Below are positions 1 through 9,318 of a stretch of DNA of 64,000 nt, piece after piece. The stretch spans positions 1-64,000 of the forward strand of contig NZ_JAFKFW010000007.1 in NCBI RefSeq assembly GCF_017308015.1, in the 5' to 3' direction. The notes below the pieces were generated by a model that was given only the letters and a program-made list of their open reading frames with translations, had not been told where the DNA came from and searched no databases. A program made the position numbers and the translations under genes. Each line of letters opens with the position of its first letter. Position 1 is the stretch's first letter. This DNA is from Allobosea sp. GTDB taxonomy: Bacteria; Pseudomonadota; Alphaproteobacteria; Rhizobiales; Beijerinckiaceae.

Positions 1-14
1 CAGGCCTTACCGGC

Positions 15-63
15 GCCTGAGACCGGCCGCCTTTGCGCGGCCGGTCTCAGGCGAACCGTTTTT
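15..63 (+). terminator. Intrinsic terminator of a gene left of the window
   Basis: A perfect 16-bp stem (15-30 paired with 37-52, six-base loop CTTTGC) is followed after a short gap by five T at 59-63. It lies upstream of leuC with no gene in between, so it probably ends a transcript that starts outside the window. In many alphaproteobacteria the gene before leuC is rplS, but that gene is not visible here. Confidence 0.75.
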
Positions 64-128
64 GCGTGCCGGCCCAAAGCAAGCCGGTACATGATTTCCC
101 GCAGATTTCCGCAGACCGAGAACAAGCC

Positions 129-1547
129 ATGACTGCGACCAAGGGTCCCCAGACGCTCTATGACAAGATTTTCGACGACCATGTCGTCGACCGGCAGGAT
201 GACGGCACTTGCCTGCTCTATATCGACCGCCACCTCGTCCATGAGGTGACCAGCCCGCAGGCCTTCGAGGGTCTGCGCATGACCGGCCGCAAGGTCCGTG
301 CGCCCGAGAAGACGCTGGCCGTCGTCGACCACAACATCCCGACGACCGACCGCACCAAGGGCATCGCCGAAGAGGAAAGCCGCATCCAGGTGGAGGCGCT
401 CGCCAAGAACGCCCGCGAATTCGGCGTCGAGTATTTCAACGAGCTCGACAAGCGTCAGGGCATCGTCCACATCGTCGGCCCCGAGCAGGGCTTCACCCTG
501 CCCGGTACCACGATCGTCTGCGGCGACTCGCACACCTCGACGCATGGCGCCTTCGGCGCGCTCGCGCATGGCATCGGTACCTCCGAGGTCGAGCATGTCC
601 TCGCCACCCAGACGCTGATCCAGAAGAAGGCGATGAACATGCTCGTCCAGGTGGAGGGCACGCCTGCTCCCGGCGTCGGCGCCAAGGACATCACGCTCGC
701 GATCATCGGCGAGATCGGCACCGCCGGCGGCACCGGCTCCGTCATCGAATATGCCGGCGAGGCGATCCGCGGCCTGACCATGGAAGGCCGCATGACGGTC
801 TGCAACATGTCGATCGAGGGCGGCGCCCGCGCCGGCATGGTCGCGCCGGACGAGAAGGCCTTCAGCTACCTGAAGGGCCGCCCGAAGGCGCCGCAGGGCG
901 CCGCCTGGGACGCCGCCGTCCGCTACTGGGAGACGCTGCGCTCCGACGAGGGTGCGCATTTCGACCGCGTCGTCCGCCTCGACGCCGCCAACCTTCCGCC
1001 GATCGTTTCCTGGGGCACCAGCCCTGAGGACGTGATTTCGGTGCTCGGCGCGGTGCCCGATCCGGAGCTGATCGCCGACGAGGTCAAGCGCGCGTCGAAG
1101 AAGCGCGCACTCGAATATATGGGCCTGACCGCCGGCACCAAGATCACCGACATCCCGCTCGACGTGATCTGGATCGGCTCCTGCACCAATGGCCGCATCG
1201 AGGACCTGCGCACCGTCGCGAAGATCGTCGAGGGCAAGAAGCTCCATGAGAGCCTCGACTACGGCATGATCGTCCCCGGCTCCGGCCTGGTGAAGGAGCA
1301 GGCCGAGGCCGAAGGTCTCGACAAGATCTTCATCGCCGCCGGCTTCGAATGGCGCGAGCCCGGCTGCTCGATGTGCCTGGGCATGAACCCCGACCAGCTC
1401 AAGCCCGGCCAGCGTGCCGCCTCGACCTCGAACCGCAACTTCGAAGGTCGCCAGGGCTATCGCGGCCGCACCCACCTCGTCTCGCCGGCGATGGCGGCGG
1501 CGGCGGCCCTCACCGGCCGCTTCGTCGACGTCCGTACGCTGGGCTGA
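129..1547 (+). CDS. leuC: 3-isopropylmalate dehydratase large subunit
   Basis: Large subunit of isopropylmalate isomerase, which converts 2- to 3-isopropylmalate in cytosolic leucine synthesis together with LeuD. The 472-residue product has the family's usual length. The three 4Fe-4S ligands are visible: Cys352 in SCTNGR, and Cys413 and Cys416 in [10 protein letters not shown]. The ATG at 129 is chosen because the protein then starts [15 protein letters not shown], matching the family N-terminus. The open frame reaches back to 33 but that stretch overlaps the upstream terminator region. leuD lies 740 bp downstream on the same strand, separated by two small genes. Confidence 0.97.
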   Translation: MTATKGPQTLYDKIFDDHVVDRQDDGTCLLYIDRHLVHEVTSPQAFEGLRMTGRKVRAPEKTLAVVDHNIPTTDRTKGIAEEESRIQVEALAKNAREFGVEYFNELDKRQGIVHIVGPEQGFTLPGTTIVCGDSHTSTHGAFGALAHGIGTSEVEHVLATQTLIQKKAMNMLVQVEGTPAPGVGAKDITLAIIGEIGTAGGTGSVIEYAGEAIRGLTMEGRMTVCNMSIEGGARAGMVAPDEKAFSYLKGRPKAPQGAAWDAAVRYWETLRSDEGAHFDRVVRLDAANLPPIVSWGTSPEDVISVLGAVPDPELIADEVKRASKKRALEYMGLTAGTKITDIPLDVIWIGSCTNGRIEDLRTVAKIVEGKKLHESLDYGMIVPGSGLVKEQAEAEGLDKIFIAAGFEWREPGCSMCLGMNPDQLKPGQRAASTSNRNFEGRQGYRGRTHLVSPAMAAAAALTGRFVDVRTLG

Positions 1548-1570
1548 GGCGGACAGGCGGGGAGCTGACC

Positions 1571-1816
1571 ATGTCGAACGATCCCCGCGAAGCCGCCCGC
1601 GCCGCCGAATCGAAAGCGGCGCTGGACCGGGTCAAGCGTGACAGCGAAAGCCTGCTCGGCTCCTCGATGGGCCGGGCGGCCGATCATTTCTCGGGCGCCG
1701 ACGCGCCCGAGGGCGACAAGGTCGAGCTCTGGGGCCGGCGCATCGGCCGTTCCCTCTCGCTCGTCGGCGTCATCGTGCTGGCCTGGTGGCTCGGCTACCA
1801 ACTGAAAATCTGGTGA
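1571..1816 (+). CDS. Small single-pass membrane protein
   Basis: An 81-residue protein that I do not recognise. The first 55 residues are charged and polar, and the last 23 form one hydrophobic segment (SLVGVIVLAWWLGYQ) ending LKIW, so it is probably a tail-anchored inner-membrane protein. It starts 23 bp after leuC, and its TGA stop overlaps the ATG of the next gene, which suggests coupled translation with the metallopeptidase. GGGGAG-type purines precede the ATG at 1571. Confidence 0.75.
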   Translation: MSNDPREAARAAESKAALDRVKRDSESLLGSSMGRAADHFSGADAPEGDKVELWGRRIGRSLSLVGVIVLAWWLGYQLKIW

Positions 1817-2262
1817 TGGGCAAGGCCGTGGACGCCAGGGTCGTGAAATCGACGGAGATCGACTGGGACGGCGTGAAGGCGCCGTCCCAGGAGGCATTCG
1901 AGGTCCTGGCTCAGGCGGCCTTCGATCGCCTGCCGGAGGAGTTCCGCGCGCTCTGCTCGGACGTGATCTTCAACGTCACCGAGTTTCCCGAGGACGACGT
2001 GCTGAAGGAGCTGGAGGCGGAAAGCCCGTTCGACCTGCTCGGCCTGTTCAGCGGCGTCGGCCTGCCCCAGCAGGGTTATGCCCCGCAGACCGGCCAGATG
2101 CCCAACACCATCCACCTCTATCGCCGTCCGATCCTCGACTACTGGGCCGAACATGACGAAAGCCTCGGCTCGATCGTCACCCATGTGATGGTCCACGAGA
2201 TCGGCCACCATTTCGGCTTCTCCGACGAGGACATGGAAGCCATCGAACAGGCGGCCGGCTGA
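1816..2262 (+). CDS. Zincin-like metallopeptidase family protein
   Basis: A 148-residue protein with a zinc-protease motif HEIGHHFGFSDEDM near the C-terminus: HExxH at residues 127-131, then an acidic third-ligand region. This matches the small zincin-like family formerly called DUF1025 (PF06262). The substrate is unknown. The ATG at 1816 overlaps the previous stop (TGATG), so it is preferred over an in-frame GTG at 1786. It ends 27 bp before leuD, which puts it in the leu transcription unit. Confidence 0.88.
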   Translation: MGKAVDARVVKSTEIDWDGVKAPSQEAFEVLAQAAFDRLPEEFRALCSDVIFNVTEFPEDDVLKELEAESPFDLLGLFSGVGLPQQGYAPQTGQMPNTIHLYRRPILDYWAEHDESLGSIVTHVMVHEIGHHFGFSDEDMEAIEQAAG

Positions 2263-2289
2263 CCCCGGCCAGAAGCAAGGACATACACC

Positions 2290-2892
2290 ATGCAGCCCTT
2301 CACCACGCTGACCTCGACGCCCGCCCCCATGAAGGTGGTCAATGTCGATACCGACATGATCATCCCCAAGCAGTATCTGAAGACGATCAAGCGCACGGGC
2401 CTCGGCACCGCGCTGTTCTCGGAGATGCGCTACAAGGACGATGGCTCGGAGAACCCCGATTTCGTCCTGAACCAGCCGGCCTATCGCAAGGCCGAAATCC
2501 TGGTCGCCGGCGACAATTTCGGCTGCGGCTCGTCGCGTGAGCATGCCCCCTGGGCGCTGCTCGATTTCGGCATCCGCTGCGTGATCTCCACCAGCTTCGC
2601 CGACATCTTCTACAATAACTGCTTCAAGAACGGCATCCTGCCGATCAAGGTCACGCCCGAGCAGCTCGACATGCTGTTCGACGACGCCGAGCGCGGCTCC
2701 AACGCGACGCTGACGATCGACCTCCAGAACCAGACGATCAAAGGCCCGGACGGCGGCGAAATCAGGTTCGAGATCGACCCGTTCCGCAAGCACTGCCTGC
2801 TGAACGGCCTCGACGATATCGGCCTGACCATGGAGAAGGGCACGAAGATCGACGCCTACGAGGAAAAGCTGAAGCAGCGTGCCTGGTCTTGA
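2290..2892 (+). CDS. leuD: 3-isopropylmalate dehydratase small subunit
   Basis: Small (swivelling) subunit of isopropylmalate isomerase, partner of LeuC. The 200-residue length is typical. It starts [28 protein letters not shown]-like and carries the family's [13 protein letters not shown] segment from about residue 78. An AAGGA-type ribosome site sits just before the ATG. It is the last gene of the leu unit; an extragenic palindrome follows it. Confidence 0.97.
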   Translation: MQPFTTLTSTPAPMKVVNVDTDMIIPKQYLKTIKRTGLGTALFSEMRYKDDGSENPDFVLNQPAYRKAEILVAGDNFGCGSSREHAPWALLDFGIRCVISTSFADIFYNNCFKNGILPIKVTPEQLDMLFDDAERGSNATLTIDLQNQTIKGPDGGEIRFEIDPFRKHCLLNGLDDIGLTMEKGTKIDAYEEKLKQRAWS

Positions 2893-2913
2893 GGCCGGGC
2901 AGCTTCGCATCCG

Positions 2914-3012
2914 CGTCATGGTCGCCCTTGTCCCGACCATCCACGTCTTGAGGCCGCTTGCTCCCAGCCGACGCGCAAGACGTGGATGCTCGCCACAAGG
3001 GCGAGCATGACG
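2914..3012. repeat. Long composite extragenic palindrome
   Basis: Two 37-bp arms, 2914-2950 and 2976-3012, are inverted copies with four mismatches, separated by 25 bases. Each arm also folds on itself (GGTCG..CGACC on the left, GCTCGCC..GGCGAGC on the right), and the mismatches keep these inner stems paired. There is no T-run, so it is not a classical terminator. It lies between the convergent leuD and DUF1501 genes. Confidence 0.85.
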
Positions 3013-3019
3013 GGCAGCG

Positions 3020-4273
3020 CTAAACCACCAACCCCTGCACCGGCCTAAGCCCGCCCGTCTCCGGAAACACCTTCTCGGCCAGCACTGGCCCAGACAGGCC
3101 GAACAACTCCGATACCACCCCCTTGGCCACGGCGCGGATATCCGTCGTCGGCTTCAGGTCGCGGTTCTGGTAGAGCTGCTCGGGCTTCAGGCCGGGCCAA
3201 TCGGCAACCACCCGGCCACCCTTCACCCCGCCTCCGACCAGGAAGGCGACCGTGCCGGTGCCGTGGTCGGTCCCGACCGTGCCGTTCACCGCAGCCGTCC
3301 GGCCGAATTCGGTCGCGACCATCACCACGGTATCCTTCCAGACCGGCGCCAAGCCCTGCTCGAAGGCGGCGAACGCTCCGTCGAGCCCGCCGAGCAGATT
3401 GGCGAGACGGCCCTTGGCCCCGCCCTCGTTGGCGTGGGTGTCCCAACCCTCGAAAGCCAAAGCAGCGATGCGCGGCCCATCATCGGCGCCGACGAGCCCG
3501 GCAGCACCTTCCGCGATGCGACGCATGCCATCGGCCGTGTCAGGCCCACCGCCGCCCTTCTGCTCGCCGGCCATGCCGCGCCTTTGCGCCACCCCTTCCG
3601 TTTCGATCGCCTCTGCCAGCGCCCGCGCCAAAGCCGGATCGCGCTGGCCATAGAGATCGGCGAGCCGCATCGTCAGGTCGCTGCCGGCGCGCGCCATCCG
3701 CGGCGGTGCCCAGCCCAGCACCGGCGCATCGCCGCGCACCACCAGCGGCGGGACGACGCCGACGCCGAGCACGCCCTTGCGCGATACGCCCTCCCCGGCC
3801 GGCAAACTGGCGAGCAACCGGTTGAGCCAGCCGCTCTGCGTGTGTCCCGTTCCGGGCTGGCCGCTTTCAAGGACATCCTGCCCGTCGAAATGCGAGCGCT
3901 CGCGATAACCCGTCGCCGCGGCATGGACGATCGTTGCCTGCCCCTGCTTATAGAGCCGCGCCAGGTTCGGCATGGCCGGATGCAGGTAGAAGAACCCGTC
4001 GAGCGACAGCGCCGCATCCGGCCCGTCCTTGGCGAGCGCGATACCCTCGCGCAGGCCCGCATAATCGGGGTCGCCGATCGGCGGCACGGCCGAGAGCCCG
4101 TCGAGCGCACCGCGCAGGATGACCAGCACAAAGCGCGGATCGCGTGCGCCCGCCGCCGCATAGGCGAATTTCGGCACGAAGGACCAGGCGAAGAGCGCAC
4201 CAGCCGCACCGAGCACGGCGCGGCGCGACGGCGTCATCCGTTCGCAATCATCGTCGTCGTGAGGAGCCATCAT
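3020..4273 (-). CDS. DUF1501 family protein, Tat-exported
   Basis: A 417-residue protein of the DUF1501 family, distantly related to alkaline-phosphatase/sulfatase-fold enzymes; its activity is unknown. The N-terminus has a twin-arginine-like signal, SRRAVLGAAGALFAW then PKFAYA. Family segments include FVLVILRGALDGLS near the mature N-terminus and EFGRTAAVNGTVGTDHGTGT in the C-terminal half. The ATG at 4273 follows a GGAGG site; a GTG at 4279 overlaps the end of the DUF1800 gene and an ATG at 4270 is also possible. It is the second gene of a two-gene operon. Confidence 0.9.
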   Translation of the reverse strand: MMAPHDDDDCERMTPSRRAVLGAAGALFAWSFVPKFAYAAAGARDPRFVLVILRGALDGLSAVPPIGDPDYAGLREGIALAKDGPDAALSLDGFFYLHPAMPNLARLYKQGQATIVHAAATGYRERSHFDGQDVLESGQPGTGHTQSGWLNRLLASLPAGEGVSRKGVLGVGVVPPLVVRGDAPVLGWAPPRMARAGSDLTMRLADLYGQRDPALARALAEAIETEGVAQRRGMAGEQKGGGGPDTADGMRRIAEGAAGLVGADDGPRIAALAFEGWDTHANEGGAKGRLANLLGGLDGAFAAFEQGLAPVWKDTVVMVATEFGRTAAVNGTVGTDHGTGTVAFLVGGGVKGGRVVADWPGLKPEQLYQNRDLKPTTDIRAVAKGVVSELFGLSGPVLAEKVFPETGGLRPVQGLVV

Positions 4274-4275
4274 CG

Positions 4276-5760
4276 TCACCTCCGCTGGAATTCGGGCGAC
4301 ATCAGCAAGAGCGCGATCGCCTGCGGCTTGCTCTCGGCCCGCGCCACCGCCTGCTTCGTCTCCGGCGAGAGCAACGGTCCGAGGATGTCATCGGCGAGCA
4401 CGCGCGGATCGGCGACCGAGCCTGCCGCCTGCCGTCCCCAGCCTGCTGCGACGTCGACGCGCGTCTTGAGCCCCTCGGCCGAACCCCAGGCGGCATTGCT
4501 GTCGGCATATCCGTTCGGGCCGGAAGGTTGCCAGAAGGGCTGCCCCATCACGCCGACCGGGCCGATGATCTGGCCGAAATCCGGCTTGCGGCCGAGCGCG
4601 CGATAGGAGGCCAGCATGAATTCCTGCGGCGACCGGATCTTTGTGGCCGGCGCCATCCACGCGGCGTCGTTGCCGATCAACGCCCGATAGACCGCCCCGA
4701 GGTCGCCGCCGCTGTCTCGAAAGGTCGCGGCCAGCGCTTCGACGAGTGGCGGCGTCGGATCGTCGGCCACGAAATGCCGCACGAGCTTGGTCGCGATGAA
4801 ATGTGCGGTCGCAGGTTGACGGGCGAGATCGGTCAGCGCCGCGACACCCTGCGCCAGATCCGGCTGGGCATAGTCCCGGCCGAGCAGAGGCGTCACCCCC
4901 GGCTCATGCTGGCCGGGATTGAAGATGAAGGAGCCCGGGAAACCCAGCCGCCCATCGCGCCCCGCCATCGTCCATCCCGTAAGGATGCGCGCGAGATTGG
5001 TGACGTCCCCCTGGCTGTAGCCGCCGGAGACGCCGAGCGTGTGCAGCTCCATGATCTCGCGCGCGAGATTCTCGTTGAGCCCGCGGCCCTGCCGGCGGCC
5101 AGCCGGCGAATTCGGGCCGATCGACTGGCGGTTGTCGAGAAAATCGAGCATGGCCGGGTGGCTTTCCGCCGCGATCAGCATGTCCTCGAACCGGCCGAAT
5201 ACATGCGGGCGGATCGCCTCGCGCTCATAGGCACCGGCCATGATCCGCCCGATCGTGCTCTTGGTCGCACCGATGCAGAAATGGTTCGACCAGAACATCA
5301 CCAGTCGCTCACTAAAGCCGGTCTCGGCAGCAAGCGCGAGATCGACCCGCGACTTCACCTCGTCGCGATAGGTCCGGTAGGGCAAGGCCGGCTCGTTCGG
5401 AGGCTTCGCGGGAGCCATCTGGTTCTGCGGACCTGCCGGTTGTGCCTGGGGTGCTGCGCCCACCATCTCCATGGCCTGCGGCGAGCCTTGCTGCGAGGCT
5501 TGGGCATGCGTCGCAGAAGCGATGCGGCGCGCCTCGCGCTCCCGCTTCTCCTGATCCTCGAAAGCGAAGAGAGCCTTGCCGATCTCGACGGTGCCGGAGA
5601 ACGGCACGCCCGCCGGCTGCGCGACGCCACCCGCCGCGATCTCGGCCAGAAGCTTCTCGCGGATCTGCGCCCGGAAGACCTCGCCCTGGCCAGGCTTTGG
5701 TCCGAGTCCGAAGCGCTGCAGCGCCACCGCTCCCGCCGTCAGCTCACCCGATCCTGCCAT
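4276..5760 (-). CDS. DUF1800 family protein
   Basis: A 494-residue DUF1800 protein, a family with no settled biochemical function. Recognisable family segments are RFGLGPKPG near the start, ERLVMFWSNHFCIG in the middle, ENLARELMELHTLGV-like sequence (here NENLAREIMELHTLGVSG), and LTGWTMAGRDGRLGF. No signal peptide or transmembrane segment is visible, unlike its DUF1501 partner. The ATG at 5760 follows GGAG at a usable distance; a TTG six bases upstream is the alternative. The stop lies 2 bp from the DUF1501 ATG, with GGAGG inside its 3' end, so the two are coupled. Confidence 0.9.
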   Translation of the reverse strand: MAGSGELTAGAVALQRFGLGPKPGQGEVFRAQIREKLLAEIAAGGVAQPAGVPFSGTVEIGKALFAFEDQEKREREARRIASATHAQASQQGSPQAMEMVGAAPQAQPAGPQNQMAPAKPPNEPALPYRTYRDEVKSRVDLALAAETGFSERLVMFWSNHFCIGATKSTIGRIMAGAYEREAIRPHVFGRFEDMLIAAESHPAMLDFLDNRQSIGPNSPAGRRQGRGLNENLAREIMELHTLGVSGGYSQGDVTNLARILTGWTMAGRDGRLGFPGSFIFNPGQHEPGVTPLLGRDYAQPDLAQGVAALTDLARQPATAHFIATKLVRHFVADDPTPPLVEALAATFRDSGGDLGAVYRALIGNDAAWMAPATKIRSPQEFMLASYRALGRKPDFGQIIGPVGVMGQPFWQPSGPNGYADSNAAWGSAEGLKTRVDVAAGWGRQAAGSVADPRVLADDILGPLLSPETKQAVARAESKPQAIALLLMSPEFQRR

Positions 5761-5860
5761 CTGCAAGGTCTCCGCTGGTCGCAGGAACGAGGATCGGCGT
5801 CGACTATGGCGAAAAGCCGTTGGGTTTCATGACAAATCGGCAATGTGCGGGCGAGGCGTC

Positions 5861-6259
5861 TCAGCGCGGCTTCGAGCGCGCGATGTTGAGGGCGACCGCC
5901 TCCCTGATCAGGGCCTTGAAGGCGTCGGCGTCGATCGTCTCGCCCTCGCCGACATCGATGGCGCGGCGGGCATTGCCCTCGAGGCTCGAATTGAACAAGC
6001 CGGCGGGATCGGGCAGCGCGGCCCCTTTCATGAAGGTCAGCTTGACCACGCTCTTGTAGGTCTCGCCCGTGCAGATGATCCCACCATGGGACCAGACCGG
6101 CACGCCGCGCCACTTGACCTCCTCGACCACGTCGGGATCGGCCTCGCGGATCAGCGTCCGCATCCGCGAGAGCGTCGCGCCGCGCCAATCGACGAGTGTC
6201 TCGATCTTCGCGTCGATCAGTCGGGAAGCCGTTTCGTCCTGAGCCTCGTCCCTCGCCAT
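5861..6259 (-). CDS. DUF1801 domain-containing protein
   Basis: A 132-residue cytosolic protein of the DUF1801 (YdhG-like) family; its function is not known. Family features are IREADPDVVEEVKWRGVPVW and the later segment VVKLTFMKGAALPDP. No signal peptide or membrane segment. It is 25 bp upstream-adjacent to the stop side of the RecD-like helicase gene on the same strand (helicase ends at 6284), so the two may share a transcript. Confidence 0.85.
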   Translation of the reverse strand: MARDEAQDETASRLIDAKIETLVDWRGATLSRMRTLIREADPDVVEEVKWRGVPVWSHGGIICTGETYKSVVKLTFMKGAALPDPAGLFNSSLEGNARRAIDVGEGETIDADAFKALIREAVALNIARSKPR

Positions 6260-6283
6260 GATCGCTTCCTTTCGCGCCAGCCC

Positions 6284-7375
6284 CTAGACTACCACCGTGA
6301 TCGCCTCGGCCGCGCGCGTCAGGCCGGTATAGAGCCAGCGGGCGCGATGCTCGCGAAAGGCGAAGCTCTCGTCGAAGAGCACGACGTCGTCCCATTGCGA
6401 GCCCTGCGACTTATGCACGGTCAGCGCATAGCCGAAGGTGAACTCGTCGGTATGCTTGCGCAGCTCCCACGGCACCTCCTCCTCGGTGCCATCGAAGAAA
6501 TTCGGCATCACCGAAACCTTGACCGCCTTGCCGCCAACGTCGTCCTCCGGCGTGACGCGCATGGTGACGAGCCCTTTCTTCGAGGTCTTGATCTCCTGCA
6601 CGATCCAGGAGCCGCCGTTGAGCAGCCCCTTGCTCTTGTCGTTGCGCAGGCAGACCAGCTTCTCGCCGGCAACGGGACTGTTGTCCGTGCGGCCCATCAA
6701 CTGGCGGATGCGGGCATTGTAGTTGCGCCGCGTCTTGTTCATGCCGACCAGGACCTGATCGGCGCCCATGACGATCTCGGGATTGATTTCATTGCGCCGG
6801 ATCACCCGGCTCGGGCCGTAGTCGCCCAGCTCGAGCTGTCCGCCCTCGCGCACGATCATCGACATCCGCACGATCGGGTTGTCGGCCGCCTGCCGATGGA
6901 CTTCGGTCAGCATGACGTCCGGCTCCTGCTCGGTGAAGAAGCCGCCACCCTTGACCGGCGGAAGCTGCGCCGGGTCGCCCAGCACCAGAACCGGCGTGCC
7001 GAAGGAAAGCAGGTCCCGGCCCAGTTCCTCGTCGACCATCGAGCATTCGTCGATGATGATGAGCTTCGCCTTGGCTGCGGCGCTGTCGCGGTTCAGCGCG
7101 AAGATCGGGCTCTCTTCGTCGACGCCGCGCGAACGGTAGATCAGCGAATGGATCGTCTGCGCGCCATGACACCCTTTGTTGCGCAGCACGAGCGCGGCCT
7201 TGCCGGTATAGGCGGCAAAGACGACATCACCGTCGACCGCCTCGGCGATATGGCGCGCCAGCGTCGTCTTGCCGGTTCCGGCATAGCCGAACATGCGGAA
7301 AAGCTGCGGCTCGCCGCCCTGCAGCCAGCGCGCCACGGCGGTCAAAGCCATATCCTGCTGGGGCGACCAGCTCAT
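6284..7375 (-). CDS. Compact RecD/Dda-like SF1B DNA helicase
   Basis: A 363-residue superfamily 1 helicase. Walker A GYAGTGKT is at residues 30-37, Walker B IIIDECS around 106-112, and the C-terminal motif region has FGYALTVHKSQGSQWDDVVLF followed by YTGLTRA, the UvrD_C_2-type motifs V and VI. It is much shorter than RecD or RecD2 and lacks their N-terminal regions, resembling phage Dda in size. The ATG at 7375 is preferred because the upstream in-frame extension to 7435 shows no family similarity. Likely 5'-3' polarity by family; the role in the cell is not evident. Confidence 0.9.
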   Translation of the reverse strand: MSWSPQQDMALTAVARWLQGGEPQLFRMFGYAGTGKTTLARHIAEAVDGDVVFAAYTGKAALVLRNKGCHGAQTIHSLIYRSRGVDEESPIFALNRDSAAAKAKLIIIDECSMVDEELGRDLLSFGTPVLVLGDPAQLPPVKGGGFFTEQEPDVMLTEVHRQAADNPIVRMSMIVREGGQLELGDYGPSRVIRRNEINPEIVMGADQVLVGMNKTRRNYNARIRQLMGRTDNSPVAGEKLVCLRNDKSKGLLNGGSWIVQEIKTSKKGLVTMRVTPEDDVGGKAVKVSVMPNFFDGTEEEVPWELRKHTDEFTFGYALTVHKSQGSQWDDVVLFDESFAFREHRARWLYTGLTRAAEAITVVV

Positions 7376-7458
7376 TGCGGGGCCATCATCGAAAAGGGCA
7401 TGGCGCAGATGGGGCCGAGTCGGCCCTCGAAGCAAGCCCGGCCCCTCGCCGAAAGCGC

Positions 7459-9135
7459 TCAGGCTGCGCGCAGACGCCGGACGAAAGCCGTGGCTTCCGC
7501 CTGCAGCGCATTGATCCGCCGGTCGAGTTCCCTGGCGCTTGCCGCACCGGTATCGGCCTGGCCGACAGTCTGGAGATTGGCGGCCGCTATCTCGCCCATC
7601 GCCAGCGCAGCCGTGCCGGTCACATCGGAAATGCGCGCCACGGTCTCGCCGAGCGAACCCAGTAGTTCGACATGCGACCCCACCATCGTCGCGATCTCGG
7701 TCCCGGTCTGTTCGACCGCCGCGACGCTGGCGCCGATCGCCGACACAGCTTCGGCGGCATGGAACAGGGCCTCGTCGACCTGCGCGATCCGGCTGACGAT
7801 CCGCCCGGCCGCGTCAGATGCCTGGTTGGCGAGCGTCTTCACCTCGGCGGCGACCACAGCAAAGCCGCGACCATGGGCACCCGCCCGCGCGGCCTCGATC
7901 GTCGCATTGAGCGCAAGCAGGTTGGTCTGGCGCGCCACCGCATCGATAATCCCGACGACATCGCGGATCTGGGCGGCGTTTTCGGTCAGGCGCGTCACCA
8001 GCGCATGGGTGCCGGCAGCCTCGCGGGTCGCCTCGGTCGCCATTTCCGAAACCCGCCGGACTTCTGTGTTGATCTGGCTGACGACAAAATCCAGCCGCAG
8101 CGCCGCCTCGCTGGAGCGTCGCGCATCGATCCCCGCCCCATCGACGGAAGCGGCCGCCGTTTCGGTGCTCCGCGAGATCTGGTGGACGCGGACAGCGGCG
8201 TCCTGAAGCGCCATGCGGAGCGTCTCGCTGGCCCGGCCGATCTCGCCGAGCAGGACACCGAGCCGCGCCTCGAACTCATCGGCAATTCCGGCGAGCTCGG
8301 CATTGCGAAGCTGCTCCAAGCGCCGTGCATCATCGGCCTCGCTTTCGCGCGTCACCAATGTCGTTCGCACTTCACTGAGCTGGCGCACGACGCGCGCGAG
8401 CTGGCCGATCTCGTCAGCCCTGTCACGATGAGGGACGTCGATCACACGGTCGGACGCCACGGCCTGCCGGATCGCCTCCATCAGATTGCGCAAGGGGCGC
8501 GTCAACTGGCTGCGCAGCATCAGCAGCGCCAGAAGCCCACCGCCCAGCGGCAGGAACACCGCGAAAAAGATCGTCCGCACGCGAACGGCCTCCGCCCGTG
8601 CGCCCGCGCGGATGGAAGTCTCGCCGGCCCGCCGCGCGAGCTCATCGCGCAAAGCGGCGGTCGTCGCGACGATCTCGTCGACATTGGCGCGTGCATCGGC
8701 GGCGCCCGCCTCCAGCAAGGCGGCCTTGGCCGAGATCCGCTGGCCGATATCGACGATGCCATGCTGGAAGGCGATGAAGGTCTTGATCCGCGCATCGAGC
8801 GTCGGATTCGCCTCGCGCAGGCTTGCCGGCAGAGCGGAGATCAAATGCGCTCGCGCCGCATCGACGAGTTCGATGGCCGCGTCGAGCTTGCCGATCATCG
8901 CTTCGATCTCCTCCGGAGAGCTGTCCGTGTCGACCCGGCTGAGCAGCGCTGCGGCTGCGATCCGGCTGGATAAAAGCGAGGCACTGCCGGCGAGCCTGAT
9001 ATCCGAGAACGCGGCAGCATCGATGCGCCGCGCCTCGTCGAAACCGCGCAACGCACTCGCTAGTCCCAGCGCCCCGGCGACAGCCAGCAAGGCGAAGAAA
9101 ATCATGATCTTGGCCGTCAGTCCCAGTCGCTGCAT
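7459..9135 (-). CDS. Methyl-accepting chemotaxis protein
   Basis: A 558-residue chemoreceptor. After a short cytosolic start and a first membrane segment ([20 protein letters not shown]) comes a helical periplasmic domain of about 150 residues, a second membrane segment ([20 protein letters not shown]), a HAMP domain, and the cytoplasmic signalling coiled coil with the hairpin motif [17 protein letters not shown]. The C-terminus ends RLRAA, with no CheR-docking pentapeptide. The ATG at 9135 follows GAGG; an in-frame ATG at 9165 would add ten residues. The ligand is unknown and no che genes are nearby. Confidence 0.92.
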   Translation of the reverse strand: MQRLGLTAKIMIFFALLAVAGALGLASALRGFDEARRIDAAAFSDIRLAGSASLLSSRIAAAALLSRVDTDSSPEEIEAMIGKLDAAIELVDAARAHLISALPASLREANPTLDARIKTFIAFQHGIVDIGQRISAKAALLEAGAADARANVDEIVATTAALRDELARRAGETSIRAGARAEAVRVRTIFFAVFLPLGGGLLALLMLRSQLTRPLRNLMEAIRQAVASDRVIDVPHRDRADEIGQLARVVRQLSEVRTTLVTRESEADDARRLEQLRNAELAGIADEFEARLGVLLGEIGRASETLRMALQDAAVRVHQISRSTETAAASVDGAGIDARRSSEAALRLDFVVSQINTEVRRVSEMATEATREAAGTHALVTRLTENAAQIRDVVGIIDAVARQTNLLALNATIEAARAGAHGRGFAVVAAEVKTLANQASDAAGRIVSRIAQVDEALFHAAEAVSAIGASVAAVEQTGTEIATMVGSHVELLGSLGETVARISDVTGTAALAMGEIAAANLQTVGQADTGAASARELDRRINALQAEATAFVRRLRAA

Positions 9136-9318
9136 CGCTGCCTCGGTCTCGTAGTCGCCGTCCATTTGGCAGACGCGGACGAACGCAAGGTTAACACGAA
9201 GCGCAATGACGCAATAAAATCAATATCTTAGCCGGGTACATAACGATCAGTAGCACCGCCTCGCGGAACGGTTATCGTCGAGATTGCGAGGGATCGCGGG
9301 CCAGCCTAGCTTCGCGCC

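Noticed and set aside
15-52. A riboswitch or attenuator before leuC
   Set aside because: The hairpin and T-run read as a simple terminator of the upstream transcript, and I see no Leu-rich leader peptide.
4144-8206. 562- and 876-residue open frames opposite DUF1501, DUF1800, DUF1801 and the helicase
   Set aside because: They run antisense across several well supported genes and match no family.
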